A DNA stretch of 33,365 nucleotides from Planctomycetota bacterium (GCA_016935955.1 JAFGPY010000101.1:1-33365), one strand, 5' to 3'. Counted from the first letter of the stretch, positions 1 through 7,867 are shown. A program made the numbers and translations. Notes: generated by a model from the sequence alone, not told the origin.

Positions 1-260
1 AAGCCACGAAACCCCTTGAATACAGGCATCCCGACGCCACGGGCCTCTCGGCAGACCCCCGCACCCCCCAACGCAACATAACATATATTATCGGACGTAG
101 CGGCAATGACCGGAGTTAGCCTGCCTGGGTGCTCGTGTACGCCACGCCGTAGCATGCCTGGGCGCGGCACGACCGCTGCGAGGAGTCGACTGCACAGTCC
201 GCGAGCGGCCGGGTACCGCGTATGTGGCGGCATGTTCTTCAGGCGGCGACTCGGTCGAGG
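1..260. other. Non-coding start of window
   Basis: I see no convincing gene here. Open frames in this stretch lack a good ribosome site and show no family resemblance. An AT-rich patch at about 78-93 (AACATAACATATATTATC) stands out from the GC-rich surroundings and could hold a promoter, but no paired -35/-10 could be assigned. The stretch lies downstream of the minus-strand PEP-CTERM gene, and no clear terminator hairpin with a T-run was found. Confidence 0.5.
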
Positions 261-1073
261 TCAGTTCTTCTTTCGGCGGCGCGCGGCGAGGACGCCGAGG
301 CCAAGGCCCAGGAGCGACATCGTGGCGGGCTCCGGGATGACCGCCAGCCCGCTGATTCCGAGTCCGTCCCCTGCGGTGCTTCCCAGCGCTCCGATCATGG
401 TGGTGTTGGCCGTGTACAGGTCGATGCTATAGAGCGTGTCTGCTGAGCCGTTGCCGACGCAGATGTACGCCGTGCGACCCATGACGGTCATGCCGGAGAG
501 GTCGCCGACCGTGGGCGTCAGTGCCCCGATGACTGTGGCTGCTGCCGTGGTCGTATTAATGGCCAGCAGCGAATTCGTCACGCGGTCGATGCCCACCAGC
601 GTTCCGTCATCGCGCCAGGCCAGTCCGTTGATGTCGTGCTCGCCACCGCTGATGGTTCCGATATTTGTCGCCTGGCCCGTGGTCAGGTTGACGGTGAACA
701 GGATTGGACTAACCGAGCTGCCATGGTTCGTGCCATAGGCCGTTCCGTCGGGCGCAAATGCCAGGGCGCCTTCGAAGCAGAAGTCCGGACCGAGTGGGCC
801 GACCAGAGTAACGGCTGCCGTGCCGGCGTTGATCGTGTAGAGCGTACTACTGGATCCCGTTGTGAACCCGTAGAGCGTGCCGTCGGCGGCACGTTCCAGG
901 CTGCCGAAATAGGATTGCCCGGTGTTGCCTATGAGGCTCGCACTCGCGTCAGTCGGCGAGATCCGGTACAGATTTCCACTGTTCCAATTGACGCCCACCA
1001 GGTCCTCGGCCTGCGCAGCTCCGCTCAGCATGAGCAGCACGACCGCACTGATTGCTAGCACATTCATTCGCAT
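261..1073 (-). CDS. PEP-CTERM sorting-domain secreted protein with YVTN/DUF4394-like repeats
   Basis: A 270-residue exported protein. Residues 1-22 form a signal peptide ending in AQA-ED. The body is made of loosely repeated beta segments of the type LYxIN..TAAVTLVG / LFTVNLTTGQATNIG, as in propeller-like proteins that report time-series or location values. The C-terminus is a classical PEP-CTERM tripartite signal: PEP at about 247-249, a hydrophobic stretch, then the basic cluster ARRRKK. Such proteins are processed by exosortase and anchored or released at the cell surface; no exosortase is in this window. The start is supported by AAAGGAG eight bases upstream. The esterase gene lies upstream on the same strand, 306 bases away, so the two are probably transcribed separately. 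The ligand or role is unknown. Confidence 0.9.
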   Translation of the reverse strand: MRMNVLAISAVVLLMLSGAAQAEDLVGVNWNSGNLYRISPTDASASLIGNTGQSYFGSLERAADGTLYGFTTGSSSTLYTINAGTAAVTLVGPLGPDFCFEGALAFAPDGTAYGTNHGSSVSPILFTVNLTTGQATNIGTISGGEHDINGLAWRDDGTLVGIDRVTNSLLAINTTTAAATVIGALTPTVGDLSGMTVMGRTAYICVGNGSADTLYSIDLYTANTTMIGALGSTAGDGLGISGLAVIPEPATMSLLGLGLGVLAARRRKKN

Positions 1074-1379
1074 TACCCACTCCTTTCCCCGTCAGTTCTG
1101 CCGGCGCCGGTGGGAGCGCATTACGCATTGGCCAATGCCACGATCGGCCTGCTCCCCCCACAGACGCAGACTGTGCCCACGACGGAAACAGGTGCAAACG
1201 CTATGCCACACCCCCTGCCGCCTTGCTGCCGGGAATCCGCAGCCACGTAAGGCACGGCGCAAGATGGGGTTGTCGGGCCGATATATGTGGGGGAATTGCG
1301 GCACCCGGGGCCGTCTGGAGGGGATGTTTACCGCGGGCAACACTGCCTGTCACCCCGGGGCGACGCCTGGTTGGTGAAT
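1074..1379. other. Intergenic spacer between two minus-strand genes
   Basis: This 306-base gap holds the ribosome site of the PEP-CTERM gene and a perfect 14-base palindrome, listed separately. No gene was recognised. No intrinsic terminator with a T-run is evident after the esterase stop. Confidence 0.5.
1125..1138. promoter_or_regulatory. Perfect 14-bp palindrome, possible operator
   Basis: GCATTGGCCAATGC is exactly self-complementary and lies about 52 bases upstream of the PEP-CTERM start codon, a usual place for a dimeric regulator site. No regulator gene is adjacent. A chance palindrome cannot be excluded. Confidence 0.3.
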
Positions 1380-3329
1380 CTAGTAGCGGTTCACCTTGCG
1401 GAACTCGGCGGCGTGGCCGGTTTCGGCAACGATGACCCATGGCCCGTCGACCACGGCTTTGAAGGTCACGAACCTGGCCCCGTCCCGGGTCTTCTCTGTG
1501 ACCTCGATCGGCTTGCCGTCGGCTTCGACCTCGTAGCCTTTCCACTCGGCCGGGATGTAGGCCTCGACCGTGACCGGGCCGCCAGCTTGTTTCTTACCGC
1601 GCCCGGGTTTCGGCTGGAACACGTAGCCGTGCCGCCGCACGTGCGGAATGTGCAGGATCAACCCGGAAGCGTCGCCTTCGAGGCTGACCAGTTGATACGG
1701 CGGCGCCTCGTCCTTGCCCCTGGATGGATTCACCGTAAACGGCGTGGCCGGAATGCCGGCGCTGTTCAGGATCGTCTCGTGCGGATTGACGTTGGCTGCA
1801 TAGGCGACGGTCTCGGCTGCGGCGATGTCGGGATGCCAGACCTCGATCGTGTCCTTGCCGACGACCGTCACGTTGGCCCAGCGACTGGTCCCGTCTTTGC
1901 CGCGAAGATAAACCCCGCTGATCCCGTCGATCGAGGGCTGATAGACGAGCCCGTCGCCGACATGCTCAAAACGCAGCGTGACCTTGCCGCCCTCGATGTC
2001 GGTCTTGACCATCTGCGGACCGGTGTAGACGTGTTTCTGCCCGTAGGCGACAGCCAGCGCCGCCAGGCCCATGCGACGGCCCATCTCCGCCTTCTGCAGA
2101 AAATGGGTCTCCCAGTAGCCCAGGTCGTACAGCTCCACCAGGGCCACGTTCTTGTCCCCGCCGAACAGCTCGCACGCATGGCGAATCTGCTCGTTGGTGT
2201 TCGACCGGTAGAAGCCCGAGCACATCGGAGCCAGCGGCGGCGCTTGCGTGGTCAGCCGGGCGAGCGTCCCCGGGAGGAAGACGAAGTCGTGCCCGAACAG
2301 CGTCCGCCACTGTTTGACCATGGCCACGAGCCGCTCGCCGTACGGCCCACCAGGCCCCCCTTCTCCCTGGTGCCAGATCACGCCCCGGAAGGCAAACGGC
2401 GCCAGAGGATGAATCCGCGCGTTGTAGAGCGACGACGGAAAGTGCGTCGAGAATCCCGGCGCGCGGCCGCGAGCGTCCGACGCCAGCCACTCGGCCTCCG
2501 CCTTCTTGTACGCCTCGAACGTCGCCAGTCCTTTCGACTCGGCCGCCTTGGCCGTGTGAAACGTCAGCAACTCCTGGTAATAGTTGGCCGCGCCGCTCTT
2601 AGAATCCAGCGGCGGGAAACTCTCCAGCGTCTCGCGGGCCATCCACGTCGTTTGCGGCGTGCCGCTCACGGCCGTCAGCACAAGTCCCACCGGAACGTCC
2701 AGCCCGTCGCGAACCACCCGCGCGAAGTAATAGGCCGGACCCATCGACTTCGCGGGCGGGTTCTCCTGCATCGCCTCCCAGGCGCAACCCGTGCTCCCGT
2801 CGCTGGCCCGGCGAGCGTAGTCGTCCAGCGGCTCAAGCGACAGGCTCCAGCCGAGACTGTCGCACACGCGGATCTCCGGCTTGCCGCCCTGGGTGCCCGG
2901 CGACACGTAATGCGGGTAGACGCCCGTGTCGGTATCGGGCCCGCCGGCGACCATGTTCGACTGGCCGGCCGCCATCCAGACCTCGCCCACCAGCACGTCC
3001 TTGACGCTCACCGACGCATCGCCGACCTTCGCCTCCAGCACGCGGCCCTCGCGGCTCGCGGCCATCGGTTCGAGAACCGCCTTCCACCTCCCCTGCTCAT
3101 CCGTCCTGACCTCCTCCTTCTGGCCGGCGAAACTCACTTCGACGGTCGCTCCCGGCGCCGCCCAGCCCCAGACCGGCACGGGCATCTCCCGTTGCAGCAC
3201 CATGTTGTCCTGGAAGATTCTCGCCATCCGCAACTGGCCATCGGCGGCTGTGGCCGCAGTGGTGATGCCGGCAACGATCGCCGCGGCCAGAACCGCATGC
3301 CGCAGGGTCATCGAGTGAGTTCCACGCAT
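1380..3329 (-). CDS. Secreted sialate O-acetylesterase (SASA / SGNH hydrolase family)
   Basis: A 649-residue secreted carbohydrate esterase that would remove O-acetyl groups from sialic acids or from plant or algal polysaccharides. The start at 3329 is chosen because AAAGGA lies eight bases before it; an in-frame ATG further upstream (3356) lacks this. A signal peptide covers about residues 1-30 (AVLAAAIVAGITTAATA). A beta-sandwich follows, then the family block GQSNM at 122-126 with Ser124 as nucleophile. The WHQGEG block is at 319-324, and the C-terminal catalytic region has Asp402 and His409 in DLGYWETHFLQK. Length and block order fit the planctomycete/Bacteroidetes type that carries an N-terminal Ig-like part (residues 35-110) and a C-terminal beta domain after about 430. 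Substrate specificity cannot be read from the sequence. The gene stands alone, not in a sugar-utilisation cluster. Confidence 0.9.
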   Translation of the reverse strand: MRGTHSMTLRHAVLAAAIVAGITTAATAADGQLRMARIFQDNMVLQREMPVPVWGWAAPGATVEVSFAGQKEEVRTDEQGRWKAVLEPMAASREGRVLEAKVGDASVSVKDVLVGEVWMAAGQSNMVAGGPDTDTGVYPHYVSPGTQGGKPEIRVCDSLGWSLSLEPLDDYARRASDGSTGCAWEAMQENPPAKSMGPAYYFARVVRDGLDVPVGLVLTAVSGTPQTTWMARETLESFPPLDSKSGAANYYQELLTFHTAKAAESKGLATFEAYKKAEAEWLASDARGRAPGFSTHFPSSLYNARIHPLAPFAFRGVIWHQGEGGPGGPYGERLVAMVKQWRTLFGHDFVFLPGTLARLTTQAPPLAPMCSGFYRSNTNEQIRHACELFGGDKNVALVELYDLGYWETHFLQKAEMGRRMGLAALAVAYGQKHVYTGPQMVKTDIEGGKVTLRFEHVGDGLVYQPSIDGISGVYLRGKDGTSRWANVTVVGKDTIEVWHPDIAAAETVAYAANVNPHETILNSAGIPATPFTVNPSRGKDEAPPYQLVSLEGDASGLILHIPHVRRHGYVFQPKPGRGKKQAGGPVTVEAYIPAEWKGYEVEADGKPIEVTEKTRDGARFVTFKAVVDGPWVIVAETGHAAEFRKVNRY

Positions 3330-3485
3330 GAGTCCCATCCTTTCGCCGCGGCCCACGCGCGATTAAGGGGCCGCTCGCCCCATTAAACCAGAACTCCCCG
3401 CCGACCTCCCGTCAAAACCGCCCCCCCTGCCCTTGCCGCCCTGCCGCCAAGGTCATGATATGGAGTACGTCCATCATGGCCTAGG

Positions 3486-3635
3486 TTCTGTCTGAAAACC
3501 GTGGCATGGGCATCTTGCCCATGCGTTCCACGGGCGTCTCGCCCGTGGCCAGCGGCCCAAACCCAGGGGCAAGATGCCCCTGGGACGCACTGGCGGGACG
3601 CCCGTGCCACGGGTACACAGCCGTTTTCAGACAAA
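3486..3635. repeat. MITE-like palindromic element with terminal inverted repeats and triloop hairpins
   Basis: The ends are near-perfect inverted repeats: CTGTCTGAAAACC at 3488-3500 and CCGTTTTCAGACA at 3621-3633. Inside are consecutive hairpins with three-base loops: CATGGGCA-TCT-TGCCCATG, then CCACGGGCG-TCT-CGCCCGTGG, then CCAGGGGCA-AGA-TGCCCCTGG (stems of 8 to 9 or more bp). A degenerate GGCGGGACGCC hairpin follows. No protein is encoded in a credible way; frames through it give low-complexity peptide. It resembles a non-autonomous, REP-like mobile element. No transposase is nearby. Confidence 0.7.
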
Positions 3636-3677
3636 GCCTGGTGGACCGTCAGGGTCGAAACCGGGAGTTGAGGGCGC

Positions 3678-3716
3678 CACACTTCGGAGCGGCGGCGAAG
3701 CCGGCGCCAAAGTGTG
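3678..3716. repeat. CACACTT...AAGTGTG hairpin, copy 1
   Basis: CACACTTCGG at 3678-3687 faces CCAAAGTGTG at 3707-3716, with a GC-rich core that also folds (GGCGGCGAAGCCGGCG). The same ten-base end word recurs three times at 5620-5718. This marks a dispersed repeat family in the accessory spacers. Confidence 0.65.
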
Positions 3717-3731
3717 CTCTGTGTCCGGCGC

Positions 3732-3920
3732 GGGGTGCCATGGTCAAGCGACTTGTCCTGAGCTTGTCGAAGGAAGCTTGGCCATGATAAGCTCTCGCTT
3801 CGGTGATGGCAACGAGTCACTGGGTTTGACCGCCTGCCGGAAAGTCCGGCCGCACGGGCACGCGTCTTCCGACAGTGTGCATCGATCATGGCCTAGCCTT
3901 GCGGCTAGACCATGGCACCC
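3732..3920. repeat. Large inverted-repeat element with GGGTGCCATGGTC ends and an internal REP-like word
   Basis: A perfect 13-bp inverted repeat bounds this 189-base block: GGGTGCCATGGTC at 3732-3744 and GACCATGGCACCC at 3908-3920. Inside, at 3751-3772, is CTTGTCCTGAGCTTGTCGAA followed by GG, a word resembling the TTCGACAAGCTCAGG repeats seen in many bacterial genomes (from memory, unverified). The GGGTGCCA/TGGCACCC ends are shared with elements at 19281-19391, 25566-25647 and 26091-26197. No gene is supported across 3330-3964. Confidence 0.65.
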
Positions 3921-3964
3921 GGCTTTCATAGTTTCACCCGACTTCGGTGGACCCACCCTACACG

Positions 3965-5419
3965 CTAGTCTTCGGTCAGACCATGCCCCCTCAGCCTGAG
4001 CTTCAGTTCTTGACGCAGCCACTCACGACTACTACTCACGTGTGACTTCGCTAGGTCCATCTTGTTGTCCAGTATCTCTGTAACGTACTCATAAGATTCT
4101 GTTGCACCAATTCTGATAGCATCTGTCAGGTTCTCCAGGAACATACGGCTCCAGGGATGCTCGCCGTTTGGTTTAGTGCGATTCTCGAAATGTCGCCACT
4201 CCAAGAGCATCTCAAGAAGTGTTGCAGCGCTTGTCGCGCGGAACGCAGGTGAAACGTGTTGCTCGGCTCTTGCCATTCGCATTACACAATTTGCCCACAT
4301 TCTTATCGCCGGCCCTAGAAGCTCCGAAGGAGGCTTCTCTGGAGAATGCGATTTCTCCCGAGCCTCCCAGCAAATGCGGTAGTAGTCCTCCAAGATTTCC
4401 GCCAGAAGAAAGCCAAAGGGAGTAGGATAATCGCCACATCCGGATGGCTCATCCCACGTTTGGGGAGAATACCTGCTGTGCGCCTGGCACGCTCGGAATA
4501 TGTCCCACAGGTCTGCTGCATCGCGGTGCGTATCTTCAGTCGTGCCACTATTCTGCTGAATCTCCGCCATCAGCATGTGTGCAATGGTCTTCTCGGCAAG
4601 GAACACAGGACACATCGAACGCCGGGTAATCCCTTGGTGGGCAACATACAGACGATCTGGTTGATTGTAGGTGGCATCCAACTCCCCTGAGTCAATCCTC
4701 TCACATGCAGCTACAACCAAAGGGTATCCTGCGCCACAGCGATGGTACCATGCCGGATTGAGGAGCGTTTGGTCGAGGAGTCGCTTCTCATTTTCAGCGC
4801 AGTGCAGCGTCTCGTCCCCGCCCTCTTGCCAGAGCGCTGCGGTACGAAGTGGGGACTCGCCTGCGAACAAGAGTTCGCGAAGCGTTCGATCGACGGCGCG
4901 GCGGATGTTCGGCAGTGCCTTCAGGAGTTCGTCGTTTGCGAGCAACTCCAGATGAATCCATGTCCTGGCTGCCACGAGCTCTCGGATGAAATACCGGTCA
5001 AAGACTACGTCAGCAGTGTCTCTCGTCAATATCGTGGGTAAGCGACCATGGTTCTTGCCGAGTATTCTAGCGGCCTCGTCCATGTCGTGGTCTCGCAGGC
5101 AACTCAGCAGGAACTGCCTCAGTCGGGAGTCCTTGTTCTTGCTGAGTGTGGCTCGATACCAGAACACAACCGCCAACAGCAACGCCGTGATCGGCGCGAA
5201 GAACGCCACCGTGCGAAAGGAAAACGATAGCCACAGTGGCACGTCAATCTTCCAGTGGTCAAGCACGTCGAGGCAAATGAGCAGCCCAACAGGGATCACA
5301 AGACCAACAGAGATCCAGAGAGGCACAAAGAGGCAAACCGACCTCCGTTGAGCGGGGCGAGCCAGCGCAAATACGGCGAGCACTATACCAACAGAAGTCA
5401 TCAGCCCACCAAGGTCCAT
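3965..5419 (-). CDS. Unrecognised multi-span membrane protein with large cytoplasmic helical domain
   Basis: A 484-residue protein I do not recognise. The start at 5419 is preferred because AGGA lies seven bases before it; an in-frame ATG at 5467 would add 16 residues but has no ribosome site. The first 95 residues hold three predicted membrane helices: about 5-20, 28-52 (LWISVGLVIPVGLLICLDVL) and 65-88 (FFAPITALLLAVVFWY). The remaining roughly 390 residues look alpha-helical and soluble, rich in Leu, Glu, Arg and Trp, with scattered Cys and no catalytic motif I can name. Base and codon use are visibly less GC-biased than in neighbours. The gene is flanked on both sides by palindromic repeats and has no operon partner. 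These signs suggest acquired DNA. It could belong to a defence or signalling family, but nothing in the sequence proves that. Confidence 0.75.
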   Translation of the reverse strand: MDLGGLMTSVGIVLAVFALARPAQRRSVCLFVPLWISVGLVIPVGLLICLDVLDHWKIDVPLWLSFSFRTVAFFAPITALLLAVVFWYRATLSKNKDSRLRQFLLSCLRDHDMDEAARILGKNHGRLPTILTRDTADVVFDRYFIRELVAARTWIHLELLANDELLKALPNIRRAVDRTLRELLFAGESPLRTAALWQEGGDETLHCAENEKRLLDQTLLNPAWYHRCGAGYPLVVAACERIDSGELDATYNQPDRLYVAHQGITRRSMCPVFLAEKTIAHMLMAEIQQNSGTTEDTHRDAADLWDIFRACQAHSRYSPQTWDEPSGCGDYPTPFGFLLAEILEDYYRICWEAREKSHSPEKPPSELLGPAIRMWANCVMRMARAEQHVSPAFRATSAATLLEMLLEWRHFENRTKPNGEHPWSRMFLENLTDAIRIGATESYEYVTEILDNKMDLAKSHVSSSREWLRQELKLRLRGHGLTED

Positions 5420-5619
5420 AGTGGTATCCTGTTCGAGAATCGAAAGGAATGCAGCCGCAGTTTCCATCAGCCGTTGGGTCGCGACAACAACACATCAGAA
5501 GCATTGCCCGCACGGACACGCGACCCCACGCCTGTCGAAGTATACAGGACCGATGATAGTTCTACCAGGGCTAATCGCGTTCGCCGGGTGCTGCGCTTGG
5601 GGCGACGGTGGAACCGGCG

Positions 5620-5718
5620 CCAAAGTGTGCGTGGCGGTTCGGTCTGTAGGGCAACGACATTGACTACTCAAGGTTGCCCAGAGTCGGCACACTTTGGGGC
5701 TGCGCCCTTCAAAGTGTG
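5620..5718. repeat. Three copies of the CAAAGTGTG word in alternating orientation
   Basis: CCAAAGTGTG at 5620-5629, its inverse CACACTTTGG at 5688-5697, and TCAAAGTGTG at 5709-5718 form alternative hairpins. The last two make a tight hairpin with a GGCTGCGCCCT-type loop. The same word bounds the hairpin at 3678-3716. Confidence 0.65.
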
Positions 5719-5812
5719 GCACCCGCCGCATCACTCGATCTGCCGCGCAGGCCAACGCTCATCATGGCCTGGCCTGCCCCCCGACTGCGGCGGGTGGCGG
5801 AGTTGTATGCAT

Positions 5813-6018
5813 GTGCCACGGCGGGTCTTGCCCCGCCGTGCGAAACGCTCGCGTCATCCGCACACGGAATCACTCGTCACCACAGGCACAGACGGCCACC
5901 GTCGATGTGAAGGCGGCAAGGGGAGTCCCGTTGGCCGGATGAGCGGCAGTCCGTGTCGTCCCAGTTCATGGCTTGCGCAGGACGAGTCGGCACGGCGGGA
6001 CAAGACCCGCCGTGGCAC
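5813..6018. repeat. Pair of inverted 29-base palindromic repeats
   Basis: GTGCCACGGCGGG-TCTTG-CCCCGCCGTGC at 5813-5841 and, in opposite orientation, GGCACGGCGGGACAAGACCC continuing to GCCGTGGCAC at about 5989-6018. The two differ by about one base once one is reversed. Each also folds on itself, with stem CACGGCGGG/CCCGCCGTG. The pair brackets 150 bases of sequence without a gene. Confidence 0.65.
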
Positions 6019-6063
6019 AAACGGGGTGGGCGCAGGCCCCCACCTTCCTTGTTCAGAACCCGC

Positions 6064-6114
6064 GTGGGTCCGGTGGACCCACCCACCACTCGGCGGGCAC
6101 GGCAGGCCGTGCCC
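6064..6114. repeat. GGTGGACCCACCC and GGGCACGGC palindromes
   Basis: GTCCGGTGGACCCACCC at 6068-6084 repeats the word at about 3947-3958. GGGCACGGC-AG-GCCGTGCCC at 6095-6114 is a perfect 9-bp inverted repeat with a 2-base centre. A related arm, GGCACGGCCTGCC, with its partner GGCCGTGCC, occurs at about 26279-26320. Confidence 0.55.
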
Positions 6115-6240
6115 CTACATGCGACCCAACCGGTACATTTGAGGCAACAAAGTCGCGGTCAAGCGTGACAGGTGGGGAGTCAAGGACGGTTGCCGCGCTT
6201 GCGCAGGTTGCCGGGATTGACTGGGGCGAAAACGGCGAAA

Positions 6241-6349
6241 GTTAAGCGCGCTTAACTGTGACACTCTCGGCCGGCAAAAACGGCCGTGGCGAATCGAAAA
6301 CGGGGTCTCGAAAAGTTAAGTGAGGTTAACATTGTTAGTCACGGTTAAC
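6241..6349. promoter_or_regulatory. Three 16-bp GTTA-N-TTAAC operator-like sites
   Basis: Site 1 (6241-6256) is the perfect palindrome GTTAAGCGCGCTTAAC. Site 2 (6315-6330) is GTTAAGTGAGGTTAAC, and site 3 (6334-6349) is GTTAGTCACGGTTAAC. All are 16 bases with the same outer half-sites. Sites 2 and 3 are 19 bases apart start to start; site 1 is 74 bases upstream of site 2. Sites 2 and 3 can also form an imperfect hairpin followed by a run of six T. The cluster lies 190-300 bases upstream of hemW and looks like a binding array for a dimeric regulator, though a transcription end is an alternative. Confidence 0.5.
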
Positions 6350-6457
6350 TTTTTTGGAGCAGCCTTGACGGTGCGGCCAGGGGCGGGATAATGCCCTGTT
6401 GCGGCCCTTGCGAGGCATGAGGGCTGTCGCGATTCGGTTGCGCGAGAACGGACGTTT

Positions 6458-6524
6458 CGGGTCGATTTGTGTTCGTTTTCGGGTCGTTTTGGGTCGGTTT
6501 CGAGTCGGCTGCGGTCGGGTTTTG
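6458..6524. repeat. Degenerate ~11-base tandem repeat (GGGTCGNTTT)
   Basis: Five to six imperfect units such as GGGTCGATTT, GGGTCGTTTT, GGGTCGGTTT and GAGTCGGCTG follow each other at 10-11 base steps directly before hemW. A period near one helical turn is notable. The repeat argues that an ATG at 6467, inside it, is not the hemW start. Confidence 0.45.
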
Positions 6525-6538
6525 GCAGGTGGCGGCAC

Positions 6539-7738
6539 GTGGAAAGATTGCCTTCGGACAATGCGGATTTCCCGGCGGGCTCGGGTGAGGGTGGCGGCGT
6601 CGCCCCCATCGGTGGCAGGGCGGAGAGCCTGTACGTCCACGTGCCGTTCTGCGTTCGCAAGTGCGGGTACTGCGACTTCTATTCGCTGGGCGGCGCGGAC
6701 GAGCGGCTGATGGCCGCATACGTGGAGGCCGTGGAGCTGGAGGCGGCAAGGCTGCCCGATGCGAGGCTGAGGACGATCTACGTGGGAGGAGGGACGCCCA
6801 CCGCCCTGCCCCGGGCGTTGCTGGAGCGGCTGCTGACGGCTGTTCGGCGGCGATTCGACGTGGAGCGGCTGGAAGAGTTCACGGTTGAGGCGAATCCGGG
6901 CGTGTTGGACGAGGCCAGGCTGGAGTCGATGCAGGCCTGCGGGGTCAATCGCGTGAGCCTGGGGGTGCAGTCGTTCGATCCGGCGACGCTTGCGGCACTG
7001 GGCCGCGCGCACGGGGCCGGCGAAGAGGGGCGGGCGATCGAACTGCTGCGGCGGCGCGGCGTGGATAATGTGTCGATCGACCTGATGTTCGCCGTGCCGG
7101 GGCAGACGATGGACCGGTGGCTGGCGGATCTGCGGGCGGCCGTGGGGACCGGTGTGGAGCACGTGAGCGTGTACGGTCTGGCGATCGAGCCGAGGACGCC
7201 CCTGGGACGGCGGGCCGCGGCCGGCGAGGTGGCGGCTCTGGCGGACGAGGTCTATGCGCAGATGCAGATGGCGGCGCGGGAGGTGCTGACGGCGGCCGGG
7301 TACGAGCATTACGAGCTGTCGAACTTCGCGCGGCCGGGGCGCCGGTGCCGGCACAATCTGACGTACTGGCACAATCGGGCGTACCTGGGGCTGGGGCCGG
7401 CGGCTGCATCGTATGTGGGCGGGGTTCGGGCGACGAACGTGGCGGATGTGGGCGAGTACGTGAGGCGCGTGCGGGCGGGGCAATGTGCGGCGGGCGAGAG
7501 CGAACGGCTGGGGAATGAGAGGCGGGCTCGGGAGACGGCTATGCTGGGGCTGCGGCTACTGGAGGGGTTGGACGTGGCGGAATTCGCCAGGACAACCGGG
7601 TTTGACCCCTTGGCCCTGTTCGCCGACGCCATCCGCAAGCACGCCGGTGCCGGGCTGGTGGAGGTTGCCGACGGGCGGATACGTCTGGCCCCGGCCGCCC
7701 TGCCGGTTGCGGATAGTATCCTGTCGGACTTCGTGTAG
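6539..7738 (+). CDS. hemW: HemW-like radical SAM protein (heme chaperone)
   Basis: A member of the HemN/HemW family of radical SAM proteins; HemW binds heme and is thought to deliver it to membrane targets, rather than oxidising coproporphyrinogen. The radical SAM cysteines are C38, C42 and C45 (FCVRKCGYCDF, counted from GTG 6539). HemN proper has CGC at the end of this motif where this protein has CDF, which favours HemW. IYVGGGTPTALP (SAM-binding GGGTP), EFTVEANPG, VNRVSLGVQSFD and SIDLMFAVPGQT follow in family order, and ELSNFARPG and HNLTYWHNRAYLGLGPAA lead into the C-terminal HemN_C domain. The start is uncertain: GTG 6539 has AGGTGG upstream, while an ATG at 6467 would add 24 residues of arginine-rich sequence arising from the tandem repeat. 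It stands alone between two long spacers. Confidence 0.88.
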   Translation: MERLPSDNADFPAGSGEGGGVAPIGGRAESLYVHVPFCVRKCGYCDFYSLGGADERLMAAYVEAVELEAARLPDARLRTIYVGGGTPTALPRALLERLLTAVRRRFDVERLEEFTVEANPGVLDEARLESMQACGVNRVSLGVQSFDPATLAALGRAHGAGEEGRAIELLRRRGVDNVSIDLMFAVPGQTMDRWLADLRAAVGTGVEHVSVYGLAIEPRTPLGRRAAAGEVAALADEVYAQMQMAAREVLTAAGYEHYELSNFARPGRRCRHNLTYWHNRAYLGLGPAAASYVGGVRATNVADVGEYVRRVRAGQCAAGESERLGNERRARETAMLGLRLLEGLDVAEFARTTGFDPLALFADAIRKHAGAGLVEVADGRIRLAPAALPVADSILSDFV

Positions 7739-7851
7739 CCCTGTCCCTCGCCCGCACGACACCGCCGCAAAACCGCTGCCTTTCCAAGCTTACAACGCAC
7801 TTTCCGCACAGAAAACGATGCTTATCCTTTGAATCTTGGGAACTCGTAAAA

Positions 7852-7867
7852 CATTGTATTTACAATG
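7852..7867. promoter_or_regulatory. Inverted repeat CATTGTA-TT-TACAATG
   Basis: Perfect 7-2-7 inverted repeat, 16 bases, AT-rich, in the pilus operon leader 250 bases upstream of the riboswitch. It is typical in size and symmetry of a dimeric regulator site. No regulator is assigned. Confidence 0.4.

Larger units (their letters stand above)
5420..6240. other. Repeat-rich non-coding spacer
   Basis: No credible gene was seen in about 800 bases. Long open frames exist but run through palindromes and have no family resemblance. Content: inverted repeats at 5620-5718, 5813-6018 and 6064-6114, and a GGGCAAC/GTTGCCC pair at 5649-5655 and 5673-5679. Together with the 3330-3964 spacer it frames the unrecognised membrane protein. 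Confidence 0.6.

Noticed and set aside
1287..3386. A 699-codon plus-strand open frame over the esterase gene
   Set aside because: It is antisense to a gene with clear SASA motifs and signal peptide. The translation is Arg/His/Pro-rich without any family feature, as expected from a high-GC shadow frame.
3383..3889. A 168-codon minus-strand open frame with HGRDARGTHGQDAHAT-like peptide
   Set aside because: The peptide is the translation of the hairpin chain at 3486-3635. Peptides of this kind are, from memory, common spurious calls in related genomes.
5255..6142. A 295-codon plus-strand open frame
   Set aside because: It begins opposite the membrane protein gene, runs through inverted repeats, is Arg-rich, and has no ribosome site or known domain.
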